The notes: generated by a model not told the origin, from the letters alone. A DNA stretch of 42,078 bases from Ruminococcus sp. (GCA_015066705.1 SVNV01000017.1:1-42078); one strand, 5' to 3'; shown: positions 33,929-41,983, numbered from the stretch's first letter. Translations and numbers: made by a program.

Positions 33929-34612
33929 TTAATTTTCAGCACCGCCGAAAATCTGGTCGATGGTAACATTACCCTTATCAAGTCTTATAATTCTTCCGCC
34001 GAAATGCACAACGTTATTAAGGTCGTGTGTAACAACAATTACAGTTGTTCCGCAGGCGTTGATACCCTTAAGAAGCTCAAAGATGCCATATGTAAGTGCA
34101 GGGTCAACGTTTGCTGTCGGCTCGTCGGCAATAATAAGCTTAGGGTCGTTAACCAAAGCTCTTGCAAGCGCAACTCTCTGCTGTTCGCCACCCGAAAGCT
34201 GTTCAGGCAGGCAGTCAGCCTTATCAGAAAGTCCCACAAGTCCGATAACATAAGGAACTCTTGTTTTTATATATTTTTTTGGTGCGTCAACGCATCTCAT
34301 TACAAAGGCAACGTTTTCGTACACCGTCATTGTCGGAATCAGTCTGTAATCCTGAAAAACAACTCCGATAGTTCTTCTCAGATTAGGAATTTTTCCTCGT
34401 CTCATTTTTGTCAGGTTAAAGCCGTTTACATTTATTTTGCCTGTTGTGGCGTCAACTTCCTTCTGTAAAAGCTTAATCAGCGTAGATTTTCCCGCGCCTG
34501 ATTCTCCGACGATAAATACAAATTCCCCGTCATTTATTTTCAGATTTACATCGTGCAATGCATCAACACCCGTTGAAGAGTATGTCACCGACACGTCCTT
34601 GAATTCTATCAA
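33929..34612 (-). CDS. ftsE: cell division ATP-binding protein FtsE
   Basis: 227 aa ABC ATPase. Walker A GESGAGKST at 36-44, Q-loop VVFQDYRLIP, signature LSGGEQQRVALARAL, Walker B LIIADEPT and the H-loop VVTHD. MIEFKDVSVTYSSTG and NGFNLTKMRRGKIPNLRR are typical of FtsE. It energises FtsX to control septal wall hydrolysis. The start is TTG, nine bases after AAAGGA; no in-frame ATG or GTG lies nearby. First gene of the ftsE-ftsX-peptidase operon, but I see no good promoter between it and the CdaR-like gene, so read-through past that terminator is possible. Confidence 0.97.
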   Translation of the reverse strand: MIEFKDVSVTYSSTGVDALHDVNLKINDGEFVFIVGESGAGKSTLIKLLQKEVDATTGKINVNGFNLTKMRRGKIPNLRRTIGVVFQDYRLIPTMTVYENVAFVMRCVDAPKKYIKTRVPYVIGLVGLSDKADCLPEQLSGGEQQRVALARALVNDPKLIIADEPTANVDPALTYGIFELLKGINACGTTVIVVTHDLNNVVHFGGRIIRLDKGNVTIDQIFGGAEN

Positions 34613-34656
34613 AACTTCACATCCTTTGTTTTTCTAAAAAGGCTTACAGCTAAAAT

Positions 34657-34695
34657 AAAAGCCCTACAAAACTTATTCTGTCAGGGCTTTTTATT
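34657..34695 (-). terminator. terminator after the CdaR-like gene
   Basis: 9-bp stem AAAAGCCCT/AGGGCTTTT with a 17-base loop and a T-rich minus-strand tail, 20 bp past the stop codon. The long loop and missing ftsE promoter suggest it may be leaky. Confidence 0.75.
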
Positions 34696-34709
34696 CTTAA
34701 TCAAAAATC

Positions 34710-35795
34710 TTAGAATTTCATCGGGTTAGCTGAAAGATATTTTCTTACCATAAGTGCAATCTTAAAGATAATTGCGTGGTCAAATTCTCTCAAATCAAGA
34801 CCGGTGAGCTTCTTGATTTTTTCAAGTCTGTAAACCAGAGTGTTTCTGTGTACAAACAGCTTTCTCGATGTTTCTGAAACATTCAGGTTGTTTTCAAAGA
34901 ACTTCTGAATTGTAAAGAGAGTTTCGTGGTCAAGGGTTTCAATAGAGCCCTTCTTGAAAACTTCCTTTAAAAATGTATCACAGAGAGTTGTAGGAAGGTG
35001 GTAGATAAGTCTTGCAATACCCAGGTTGTCGTAAGAAACGATAACCTTGTCAGTATCAAACACCTTACCAACCTCAAGTGCAGTCTGTGCTTCCTTGAAT
35101 GAACGTGCAAGGTCCTTAATACCGTCTACAACCGTACCAATACCAACATTTACTCTTGTGTAGAACTCACTGCTGAGTGTATCGGAAATTGAACGGGCAA
35201 GCTTTTCCAAATCCTTGGTTTCAACGCCCGACTTGACTTCCTTAACAAGCACAATATCGCTTTCTGTAATATTGAAAACAAAATCCTTATTCTTATCAGG
35301 GAAGAGATTCTGGATTACATCATACGCAGAAACATCATTTGAAGAAATGATTCTGATAAGAAGAACAACTCTTGTAACGTCACTGTTGAAGTGAAGCTCT
35401 CTTGCCTTAACGTGAACATCACCAGGAAGCACGTTATCAAGAACTACATTCTTGATGAAGTTGTTTCTGTCATATTTCTCGTCATAATACTGCTTGATGC
35501 TTGAAAGAGTGATTGCCATAATGCTTGCATACTTAGCCGCAACTTCGTCTGTTCCTTCTACAAACACAGCATAATCAGGCTTGAGATGAACTCCGAACGG
35601 CTTATATGTATAACCGTCTCTTACAAAAATATCATGTGAATCGCCTAAGTCAAGGGAAACGAACTCGTTGGTTGTTCCGATTTTTGACAGGTCTGAGCAA
35701 GCAATTATTGAAGCGTTTTCGTCAATAACGCCGATTACACTGTCAATGGTGTCACGCATCTGATGAACTACGTTCTGAAATAATCTGTTGGACAT
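34710..35795 (-). CDS. CdaR/PucR-type transcriptional regulator
   Basis: 361 aa. The N-terminal part (RDTIDSVIGVIDENASIIACSDLSKIG) resembles the sugar-diacid sensing region of CdaR. A GGDEF-like central domain follows, with TRVNVGIGTVVDGIKDLARSF and EAQTALEVGK, a pattern usual in this family. The C-terminal PucR-type helix-turn-helix (about 300-355) is NNLNVSETSRKLFVHRNTLVYRLEKI. It probably binds DNA in response to a small molecule; the ligand and targets are unknown. It is divergent from the metY-type gene across a 486-bp gap and upstream of ftsE, but neither neighbour proves a target. AGAGGGG precedes ATG. Confidence 0.9.
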   Translation of the reverse strand: MSNRLFQNVVHQMRDTIDSVIGVIDENASIIACSDLSKIGTTNEFVSLDLGDSHDIFVRDGYTYKPFGVHLKPDYAVFVEGTDEVAAKYASIMAITLSSIKQYYDEKYDRNNFIKNVVLDNVLPGDVHVKARELHFNSDVTRVVLLIRIISSNDVSAYDVIQNLFPDKNKDFVFNITESDIVLVKEVKSGVETKDLEKLARSISDTLSSEFYTRVNVGIGTVVDGIKDLARSFKEAQTALEVGKVFDTDKVIVSYDNLGIARLIYHLPTTLCDTFLKEVFKKGSIETLDHETLFTIQKFFENNLNVSETSRKLFVHRNTLVYRLEKIKKLTGLDLREFDHAIIFKIALMVRKYLSANPMKF

Positions 35796-35913
35796 AATTT
35801 TTTCCCCTCTGCATGAATAATTTTGGTTTATTTTTCGCTTAATGAAGCAGACGCCTTAAAGCTCCTGACAGCATAAAATGACGCTACTTCGCCTATCATT
35901 ACTATAATACCAA

Positions 35914-35942
35914 AAAACCACAAATTTTGCAAGTGATTTTCG
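35914..35942 (-). promoter_or_regulatory. sigma-A promoter of the CdaR-like gene
   Basis: Minus strand TTGCAA (35937-35942), 17-bp spacer, TATTAT (35914-35919). Confidence 0.8.
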
Positions 35943-36003
35943 GCAAATTTAATGAAAATCCGAAAAAATTTTATAAAAACCAAAGCAGAACACCGTTAAT
36001 ATA

Positions 36004-36171
36004 TTACAAATTGTAACACATTTGGCGAGGTTTTGTGTTAACATTTTGTAAAATCCCCCGTAAACAAAGGCTTTTGACAGCATTTAGTAAATTTGTTAAT
36101 TTCTGGGAATGTAAAATCTTGTAACCAAACTGTAACTTTTAAAATTGCTAAGTTTGACAATATTTGACAAT
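36004..36171. promoter_or_regulatory. possible operator sites between divergent promoters
   Basis: The 486-bp AT-rich gap holds no gene. It contains the palindrome TTACAAATTGTAA (36004-36016), an AACACA/TGTGTT pair (36016-36039), and TTTGACAAT twice exactly 10 bp apart (36153 and 36163), one helical turn. These are candidate protein-binding sites only. Confidence 0.35.
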
Positions 36172-36213
36172 TTTATGAGATTTTCAATGATTTTTTATAG
36201 TTTTAAAAAAATG

Positions 36214-36242
36214 TTGCACAAAAAGTAAAAGTGTGATATACT
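36214..36242 (+). promoter_or_regulatory. sigma-A promoter of the metY-type gene
   Basis: TTGCAC (36214-36219), 17-bp spacer, TATACT (36237-36242). The leader is about 33 nt, too short for an S-box. Confidence 0.85.
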
Positions 36243-36281
36243 ATAAAAAACGAAATTTTAATACCGAAAGGACTTGATGAT

Positions 36282-37550
36282 ATGAAGATTGAGACACAGT
36301 GCCTGCACGAGGGTTACACACCTAAAAACGGCGAGCCGAGAGTAATGCCGATTGTCCAGAGCACAACTTATGTTTACGACTCCACAGATGCTGTTGCGGC
36401 TGTATTTGACGACCCGACAAAGAGTCTTATCTATTCTCGTTTTGAAAACCCGACAACAGACGCCGTTGAAAAGAAGATTGCGGCTCTTGAAGGCGGTGTC
36501 GCTGCAATGTGCACATCATCAGGACAGGCAGCTTCACTCTGTTCAATTCTTAACATCTGTCAGGCAGGCGACAGCTTTATTGCATCTTCATCAATTTACG
36601 GTGGAACTGTAAATCTGTTTTCTGTAACACTCAAAAAGCTGGGAATCGAATGTATTTACGTTGACTGTGATGCTGATGCAGAAACACTTCAGAAGGCATT
36701 CAAGCCAAACACAAAGCTTATTTTTGGTGAAACTATCGCAAACCCTGCAATTACAGTTCTTGACATTGAAACATGGGCAAAGGTTGCTCACGAAAACGGC
36801 GTTCCGCTTATCGTTGACAACACTTTTGCAACACCATATCTTTGTCGTCCTATCGAATGGGGTGCTGACATTGTAATTCATTCTACTTCAAAATACATGG
36901 ACGGTCATGCTGTTCAGGTTGGTGGAGTTATTGTTGACAGTGGTAAGTTTGACTGGACAAGTGGAAAATTCCCTTGCATGACCGAGCCCGACGAAAGCTA
37001 TCACGGTGTTGTTTACACAAGAGATTACGCATTTGCACCATACATAGTAAAGGCAAGAATGCAGCTTATGAGAGATTTCGGCTGTTATCCTGCTGCAAAT
37101 TCTTCATTCCTTCTCAATTTGGGACTTGAAACACTTGCAGTAAGAATGGACAGATACTGCGAAAACGCAATCAAGGTTGCAAAATACATTGAAAGCACAG
37201 GAATGACAAATTCTATCGCATACCCTGGACTTGAAAGCGACAAGTACCACGAGCTTGCTAAGAAATACCTTCCAAGAGGAACAAGCGGTGTTATTTCTTT
37301 CTCAATCAAGGGCGGAAGAGATGCTGCTGTCAAGTTTATGGACAGCCTGAAGCTTGCTTCAAATGAGGTACACGTTGCCGACATCAGAACCTGCGTGCTT
37401 CACCCTGCTTCCGCAACACACAGACAGCTTACAGACGAACAGCTTGTTGCTGCCGGAATTGACGGTGGACTTATCAGATTTTCTGTTGGTCTTGAAAACG
37501 TTGAGGACATTCTCGAAGACGTAAAGAGAGGCTTTGAAGCAGTAAAGTAA
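36282..37550 (+). CDS. metY: O-acetylhomoserine sulfhydrylase-type PLP enzyme
   Basis: 422 aa, Cys/Met metabolism PLP family, with the length of MetY (about 425-430) rather than MetB or MetC (about 380-395). The N-terminal KIETQCLHEGYTPKNGEPR and VMPIVQSTTYVYDSTDAVAA are typical. PLP is bound at Lys204 in IHSTSKYMDGHA; IYSRFENPTTDAVEKKIAALE and the C-terminal ADIRTCVLHPASATHRQL are seen. It would make homocysteine from O-acetylhomoserine and sulfide; methionine gamma-lyase is the main alternative. AAAGGA lies nine bases before ATG. The gene is alone, and no S-box or T-box is visible although many relatives have one. Confidence 0.9.
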   Translation: MKIETQCLHEGYTPKNGEPRVMPIVQSTTYVYDSTDAVAAVFDDPTKSLIYSRFENPTTDAVEKKIAALEGGVAAMCTSSGQAASLCSILNICQAGDSFIASSSIYGGTVNLFSVTLKKLGIECIYVDCDADAETLQKAFKPNTKLIFGETIANPAITVLDIETWAKVAHENGVPLIVDNTFATPYLCRPIEWGADIVIHSTSKYMDGHAVQVGGVIVDSGKFDWTSGKFPCMTEPDESYHGVVYTRDYAFAPYIVKARMQLMRDFGCYPAANSSFLLNLGLETLAVRMDRYCENAIKVAKYIESTGMTNSIAYPGLESDKYHELAKKYLPRGTSGVISFSIKGGRDAAVKFMDSLKLASNEVHVADIRTCVLHPASATHRQLTDEQLVAAGIDGGLIRFSVGLENVEDILEDVKRGFEAVK

Positions 37551-37594
37551 ACCCTTACAGTTTGACCGTTCTCGCCTTAAACAGATAAAAAAAT

Positions 37595-37624
37595 AAGAGT
37601 AGGAGAAATCCTACTCTTTTTTGT
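37595..37624 (+). terminator. terminator of the metY-type gene
   Basis: 10-bp stem AAGAGTAGGA/TCCTACTCTT with a tetraloop and TTTTTT. The stem is identical to the one at 10350-10373. It is preceded by the CTCGCCTTAAACAGATAAA tail of the D family. Confidence 0.93.
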
Positions 37625-37639
37625 TACTTACCAAAGTAT

Positions 37640-37910
37640 AAAAAGTTTGGTCCACCTTTTCAAAGGTGGTGGTTTCCAAAGGCGAAGCCTTGGTCGCCCG
37701 TCGCAACGGGCGAAATCTCCTATTCATCAAAGCGTTTTTTGGAGGGGTATCGGCTTGCGACAGCAAGTCGTGGGGAACCTTTTTCAAGTAAAAAAGGTTC
37801 CCTCGTGGATGACTGAGCAAAATTCATCTCAAAAAGGTGCCGGTGGCACGTTTTTGAACCAATTTTTGCCGTTCAGCGTGCGAAGCACGCAACAAAAACA
37901 CCATCAGGGT
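37640..37910 (+). repeat. A-type interspersed repeat, copy A2
   Basis: Follows the terminator. The first helix here is CCACCTTT/AAAGGTGG (37652-37669) instead of CAAGCC/GGCTTG; the downstream hairpins (CGCCCGT/ACGGGCG, GGAACC/GGTTCC, GTGCC/GGCAC, GCGTGC/GCACGC) match A1. It abuts B2, so the 682 bp between metY and thrS are repeats only. Confidence 0.88.
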
Positions 37911-37914
37911 TTGC

Positions 37915-38222
37915 AAGGGGTTTCACCCCTTTTTGCAACTTTGTTTTGTGTCAGAATTAGTGTGAAACCCTGAGTAACTTTCTCTCTTGAAAGAGAAAGT
38001 TACCAAAGAGTTCAAGGCTCTGTCTCAGACAAGCTCGTCGACTTGCTACGCAAGCTCTCCTCCTAACTCGCCAGAGCCGTCATTGGCCTTGATACCCAAG
38101 AGAGCGACACGAGTACATTACTCCCCGTGACTGTCGGTCAAAGCTTTGTGGAATCTATCGAATTTCGCATAAAGCCTGTCGGTCAAAGAAGTTTTCAGTA
38201 GCTTAAGACTTAAAAAGAAACC
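37915..38222 (+). repeat. B-type 308-bp interspersed repeat, copy B2
   Basis: Same length as B1 with few differences (for example CACC to TACC after the 9-bp hairpin). It ends inside the terminator-like GAAACC/GGTTTC hairpin that overlaps the thrS stop codon. Confidence 0.92.
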
Positions 38223-38233
38223 GTTAGGGTTTC
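38211..38233 (-). terminator. probable thrS terminator formed by the repeat end
   Basis: 6-bp stem GAAACC/GGTTTC (38217-38222 and 38228-38233) followed on the minus strand by TTTTTAAG. The stem begins on the last base of the thrS stop codon. It is short, so efficiency is uncertain. Confidence 0.6.
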
Positions 38234-40176
38234 TATTTTGCTTTTGTAGCTACTTCTTCAACGAGCTTGTTAACGATAGCGTCAAGTGCCATAGCACCAA
38301 GCTCGCCTTCCTTTCTTGAACGGACAGAAACTTCGTTTGCCTCAACTTCCTTGTCGCCGATAATGAGCATATAAGGAATTCTGTCAAAACGTGAATTCTT
38401 AATCTTTGTACCGATGTTTTCGTCCTTTGCGTCAACAGTAACTCTCATTCCGAATGCTGAAAGTCTGTCAGCAAGCTTCTGAGCATATTCAACGTGTGCC
38501 TCACCGATAGGGAGAATTCTTGCCTGTTCAGGTGCAAGCCAGAGTGGGAGTACACCAGCGTACTTTTCAAGGAGAAGCGCAAGCGTTCTTTCGTAACAGC
38601 CGATAGATGTTCTGTGAATGATGTATGGGTTCTTCATTTTTCCGTCGCTGTCAACGTATTCCATACCAAACTTCTTAGCAAGAAGCATATCAATCTGAAT
38701 TGTGATAAGAGTATCTTCCTTGCCAAATACATTCTTAATCTGAATGTCAAGCTTAGGACCGTAGAATGCAGCCTCGTCAATACCAACTTCATAGTCAAGA
38801 CCGATGTTGTCAAGAATTTTCTTCATTGTTGACTGTGCTTCGTCCCACTGTTCAGGAGTGCCTTCGTATTTGTCAGTTCTTGCAGGGTCCCACTGTGAGA
38901 ATCTGTAAGAAACGTCTTCTGAAAGTCCTACTGTGTCAAGACAGTATTTTGCAAGTTCAAGACAGCCTCTGAATTCTTCTTCAAGCTGTTCAGGTCTTAA
39001 AATAAGGTGACCTTCTGAAATTGTAAACTGTCTTACTCTGATAAGACCGTGCATTTCGCCACTGTCTTCGTTTCTGAAAAGTGTAGAAGTTTCACCAAGT
39101 CGCATTGGCAAATCTCTGTATGAACGCTTTTTATTCAGAAATACCTGATACTGGAATGGGCAGGTCATAGGACGGAGTGCAAAACATTCCTTACTTTCGT
39201 CGTCAGCGTCACCAAGAATAAACATACCGTCACGGTAGTGGTCCCAGTGTCCTGAAATCTTGTAAAGGTCACGCTTAGCCATAAGAGGTGTCTTTGTAAG
39301 GAGATAGCCTCTCTTGTATTCTTCGTCTTCAATCCATCTCTGGAGTGTCTGGATAACCTTAGCGCCCTTTGGAAGGAGGATAGGAAGTCCCTGTCCGATG
39401 TAGTCGACAGTTGTGAAGTATTCAAGTTCACGACCGATTTTGTTGTGGTCACGGAGCTTAGCCTCTTCCATAGCCTTGAGGTGTTCTTCAAGCTGGCTTG
39501 CCTTAGGGTATGCTGTACCGTAAATTCTTGAAAGCTGAACATTATCATCAGCACTGCCCCAGTAAGCGCCTGTGCAAGAGAGGAGTTTAACAGCCTTGAT
39601 TGGTGAAACATTCATAAGGTGTGGTCCTGCGCAAAGGTCAACAAAATCGCCCTGCTGGTAGAATGAAAGGCTTTCACCCATATCGTTGTGCTTGTTGATA
39701 AGCTCAACCTTAAAGTTTTCGCCCTTTTCTTCCATAAGCTTCAGAGCCTCGTCAACAGAAAGCTCAAAGCGTGAAAGCTCATAGCCTTCCTTAGCAAGCT
39801 TCTTCATTTCTGCCTCAATCTTTTCAAGGTCAGCGGGTGCAAAAGGCTTAGCCACCTGAAAATCATAGTAAAATCCTGTTTCTGTTGCAGGTCCTCTTGC
39901 AAGCTTAGCCTCAGGATAGAGGTTTTTAACAGCCTGCGCCATAAGGTGAGAAGCTGTATGCCAGAAAGTTTCCTTACCTGCCTTTGAGTCAAAGGTAAGA
40001 ACTTCAAATTCGCAGTCCTTGTCGATAACAGTTCTCAGGTCTTTTACAATCCCGTCAATTTTTACACAGCAAGCTGCCTTGTAAAGTCCCATACCAATGC
40101 CCTTGATGATTTCACAAGCAGGCATTGCGCCTTCGATTTCTCTTACAGAACCGTCTTTAAGTGTAAGTTTAATCAT
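38233..40176 (-). CDS. thrS: threonyl-tRNA synthetase
   Basis: 647 aa from ATG with AAAGGA ten bases upstream; a TTG three codons earlier is too close to that site. Domains in order: N-terminal TGS (IKLTLKDGSVREIEG), the editing domain with HTASHLMAQAV and ETGFYYDF, then GDFVDLCAGPHL; class II core with RPMTCPFQYQVF, MRLGETSTLFRNEDSGEMHGL (motif 2 region) and IHRTSIGCYERTLALLLE (motif 3); and the anticodon-binding LPLWLAPEQARILPIGEAH. It charges tRNA-Thr and hydrolyses Ser-tRNA-Thr. It is third in a GNAT-membrane protein-thrS operon led by a threonine T-box at 41086-41312; no nearer promoter was found. Confidence 0.98.
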   Translation of the reverse strand: MIKLTLKDGSVREIEGAMPACEIIKGIGMGLYKAACCVKIDGIVKDLRTVIDKDCEFEVLTFDSKAGKETFWHTASHLMAQAVKNLYPEAKLARGPATETGFYYDFQVAKPFAPADLEKIEAEMKKLAKEGYELSRFELSVDEALKLMEEKGENFKVELINKHNDMGESLSFYQQGDFVDLCAGPHLMNVSPIKAVKLLSCTGAYWGSADDNVQLSRIYGTAYPKASQLEEHLKAMEEAKLRDHNKIGRELEYFTTVDYIGQGLPILLPKGAKVIQTLQRWIEDEEYKRGYLLTKTPLMAKRDLYKISGHWDHYRDGMFILGDADDESKECFALRPMTCPFQYQVFLNKKRSYRDLPMRLGETSTLFRNEDSGEMHGLIRVRQFTISEGHLILRPEQLEEEFRGCLELAKYCLDTVGLSEDVSYRFSQWDPARTDKYEGTPEQWDEAQSTMKKILDNIGLDYEVGIDEAAFYGPKLDIQIKNVFGKEDTLITIQIDMLLAKKFGMEYVDSDGKMKNPYIIHRTSIGCYERTLALLLEKYAGVLPLWLAPEQARILPIGEAHVEYAQKLADRLSAFGMRVTVDAKDENIGTKIKNSRFDRIPYMLIIGDKEVEANEVSVRSRKEGELGAMALDAIVNKLVEEVATKAK

Positions 40177-40224
40177 TTTTTTCAAATCCTTTCCAAAAAC
40201 TATTTATCAAATTCGTATGAAAAC

Positions 40225-40584
40225 CTAAAACAAATTCCACAACGAATACTTTACAAAATAATATCCCCACAAAGCTATTACAATAACAGTCCAGATATTT
40301 GTTATTGTACGAAGAATCCTTTTAACCTTAGGCGGGAAAACGGTATTTCTTGACCTGACAACCATTCCCGAACGTCCGCCGGTATAGGTTTCCTTTTTTG
40401 TGGTAACCAGCTCATCAAAAATAAGATTAAGCCAGTATGTAACAATAAATGCAGGAAAAAACAGCAACACAGCCAGCTTGGTTTCGATATAAAGTCCTGT
40501 TATTACGCAGTAAAGAAGCCAAGTCTGAAAGCATTGTCCTGCGATGGAGAGTATAAAAAACACCACACTGAAAATTGCTCTCAC
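40225..40584 (-). CDS. small membrane protein
   Basis: 119 aa, not recognised. Three hydrophobic segments are visible: about 3-30 (SVVFFILSIAGQCFQTWLLY), 36-58 (KLAVLLFFPAFIVTYWLNLI) and 93-112 (IWTVIVIALWGYYFV), with a basic loop between the second and third (TTKKETYTGGRSGMVVRSRN). The start is GTG, overlapping the stop of the GNAT gene as GTGA, with GGGGGT upstream, so the two are translationally coupled. thrS follows 48 bp downstream. The positive-inside pattern suggests the basic loop faces the cytosol. No function can be proposed. Confidence 0.82.
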   Translation of the reverse strand: MRAIFSVVFFILSIAGQCFQTWLLYCVITGLYIETKLAVLLFFPAFIVTYWLNLIFDELVTTKKETYTGGRSGMVVRSRNTVFPPKVKRILRTITNIWTVIVIALWGYYFVKYSLWNLF

Positions 40585-41063
40585 CTGTATACCCCCATAT
40601 CGAGTACAGCTCTGAGCTTTGTTATAGTCCTGTCGATTACAGGTATGTAGCGTGTTTCTACAAAATCAAAGCCCCTTGACAAAAACCATTGTTCAAGTCC
40701 TTTGTCGTCTGCTCTCAGGTTTGCAGTAATGTTGTCATATCCGAGCTCGCCTGCTGATTTAATCACAAAATCAAGCAAAACCTTGCCGTTTCCTTCGCTT
40801 CTGTACTGAGGAATGATACACAGCTTTTTTAAAACCGCCTCATTTTCTCTCTTGTCAAGCTCTGCAAAACCAATCTGTTTTTCGTCGTCAAAAAGTCCGA
40901 ACATTACGTTTCCGTTATCCGACTCAAAAATCAGTCGTCTTGTATCAAGTGTGCCGTAATCCTCAAGGGGAAGTTCAACGGTTTCAAAACTCATTTTAAT
41001 TACATCAACGCAGTCAGCAAGTTCAGTTTTTGAAATTTCTTTAAGAATAAATTCTGTACTCAT
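40581..41063 (-). CDS. GNAT family N-acetyltransferase
   Basis: 160 aa, a single GNAT domain. Acetyl-CoA-binding motif A is LCIIPQYRSEGNGKVLLDFV, with the R-x-E-G-N-G-K pyrophosphate loop; the preceding strand is GFAELDKRENEAVLKK and the last GLEQWFLSRGFDFVETRY gives the usual C-terminal motif. The substrate is unknown: small molecule, peptide or protein N-terminus. First gene behind the threonine T-box, with AAAGGACGG before ATG, and overlapping the next gene by four bases. A GNAT in a thrS operon may act on an aminoacyl product or a toxic analogue, but this is speculation. Confidence 0.9.
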   Translation of the reverse strand: MSTEFILKEISKTELADCVDVIKMSFETVELPLEDYGTLDTRRLIFESDNGNVMFGLFDDEKQIGFAELDKRENEAVLKKLCIIPQYRSEGNGKVLLDFVIKSAGELGYDNITANLRADDKGLEQWFLSRGFDFVETRYIPVIDRTITKLRAVLDMGVYR

Positions 41064-41085
41064 AACGCCCGTCCTTTCATAAAAT

Positions 41086-41312
41086 AAAAAGCCCGTACCT
41101 ACACAAAAATGTGCAGATACGGGACGTATAAACGTGGTTCCACCCGAATTCAGACAGCAAAATAGCTATCCCTCAACTGACTTTAACGCAGTCATACGTC
41201 GGTGATTAGCCGCACTCAGAGGTGGTACGTTTGCTTAAAGTTTTTAATCTGCTTTCAGCCGGGGCAGATTTCTCTGTAAAAAACCGAAAAAAGCAACGCT
41301 TCTCGTCATCAT
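41086..41312 (-). promoter_or_regulatory. T-box riboswitch, probably threonine-specific
   Basis: On the minus strand, ATGATGACGAGAAG (near 41300-41313) begins stem I. The specifier is ACC (41224-41226), followed by ACCTCTGAG at the usual place. The T-box GGGTGGAACCACG is at 41133-41145 and could form the antiterminator. The competing terminator is the stem GCCCGTA...TACGGGA at 41091-41124 with a T-rich tail. ACC is a Thr codon, in agreement with thrS downstream. Uncharged tRNA-Thr should promote read-through. Confidence 0.92.
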
Positions 41313-41328
41313 TTTAAATATCAAATAG

Positions 41329-41357
41329 AGTTTAGCACTATTTTTTCCTTTTGTCAA
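41329..41357 (-). promoter_or_regulatory. sigma-A promoter of the T-box/thrS operon
   Basis: Minus strand TTGACA (41352-41357), 17-bp spacer, TAAACT (41329-41334). Confidence 0.85.
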
Positions 41358-41384
41358 GAGCAAAACTGTATTTTTCTCCTATAA

Positions 41385-41417
41385 AAAAGAGCAAGACATA
41401 AATCCTGCTCTTTGTTT
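41385..41417. terminator. terminator-like hairpin upstream of the thrS operon
   Basis: Stem AAAGAGCA/TGCTCTTT with T runs on both sides. It belongs to the AGAGTAGGA family (10350, 26696, 37595) and presumably ends a minus-strand transcript that enters from beyond the window edge or faces one from the plus strand. Confidence 0.75.
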
Positions 41418-41427
41418 TATCTTTTTT

Positions 41428-41480
41428 AGCCGAGCGTTAAGCGAGGCGATAACCCCGAGCACGCGAAAATTCAAGTCTCC
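41428..41480 (-). repeat. D-type repeat, inverted copy D5
   Basis: GAGCGTTAAGCGAGGCGATAAC is the reverse complement of the D tail seen at 10300-10335. No gene is visible in 41358-42078, which holds D5, A3, a hairpin, E2, D6 and B3. Confidence 0.75.
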
Positions 41481-41518
41481 TCAAATCAGTCGCGAGGGAG
41501 GTCGGTGAAACCGTCAGG

Positions 41519-41794
41519 GTTTTTGTTGCGTGCTTCGCACGCTGAACGGCAAAAAAGTGGTTCAAAAACGTGCCACCGGCACCTTTTTGAGGGGATTTAT
41601 GCACAAATCTTCTCAAAGGAACCTTTTTTACTTGAAAAAGGTTCCCCACGACTTGCTGTCGCAAGCCGATACCCCTCCAAAAAACGCTTGACGAACAGAG
41701 TTTTTCGCCCGTTGCGACGGGCGATGAGGGCGTCGCCCCTCAACCCCACAAGCCTTTTGAAAAAGGCTTGACCTAAAACTTTAATATAAAACAA
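41519..41794 (-). repeat. A-type interspersed repeat, inverted copy A3
   Basis: Reverse complement of A1: GCGTGC/GCACGC, GTGCC/GGCAC, GGAACC/GGTTCC, CGCCCGT/ACGGGCG type stems, and CAAGCCTTTT/AAAAGGCTTG (41749-41770), then CCTAAAACTTTAATATAAA leading straight into a terminator-like hairpin. Confidence 0.88.
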
Positions 41795-41825
41795 ACCCAC
41801 CATCAAAATGATAGTGGGTTGTTTT
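41795..41825. terminator. hairpin at the A3 edge
   Basis: 10-bp stem ACCCACCATC/GATAGTGGGT, with AAAAT as its loop, flanked by TTGTTTT. Same stem family as the terminators at 1372 and 3807, with the wobble pair moved to the other strand. Confidence 0.7.
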
Positions 41826-41844
41826 AGTTTTTCACTGTTTTTGA

Positions 41845-41893
41845 CCCTGCCACCGCACAAATTTTTGAGTTTACTCAAAATGGAGTGTGGCAG
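41845..41893. repeat. E-type palindromic repeat, copy E2
   Basis: CCCTGCCACCGCACAAA...GTGTGGCAGA, matching 26808-26857. Confidence 0.75.
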
Positions 41894-41914
41894 AAGTGGG
41901 TCCAGCGACACCGC

Positions 41915-41975
41915 TGGCCGCCGTCACGCAAAATTACCCTTACTCGCCACAGAAAAAACAGGCGAGGTCGGTGAA
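41915..41975 (-). repeat. D-type repeat, inverted copy D6
   Basis: GCCGCCGTCACGCAAAATTA and AGAAAAAACAGGCGAGGTCG are the reverse complement of pieces of the D unit at 26601-26660. Confidence 0.75.
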
Positions 41976-41983
41976 ACCGTCAG

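Noticed and set aside
36243-36281. S-box (SAM) or T-box before the metY-type gene
   Set aside because: The predicted promoter leaves a leader of only about 33 nt and no T-box or S-box motif is visible.
41505-41911. Open frames on both strands inside the A3 repeat that resemble frames in A1 and A2
   Set aside because: The shared peptides come from the repeat DNA. Frames differ in length and phase between copies, lack ribosome binding sites, and both strands are open because the DNA is hairpin-rich. No transposase motif is present.
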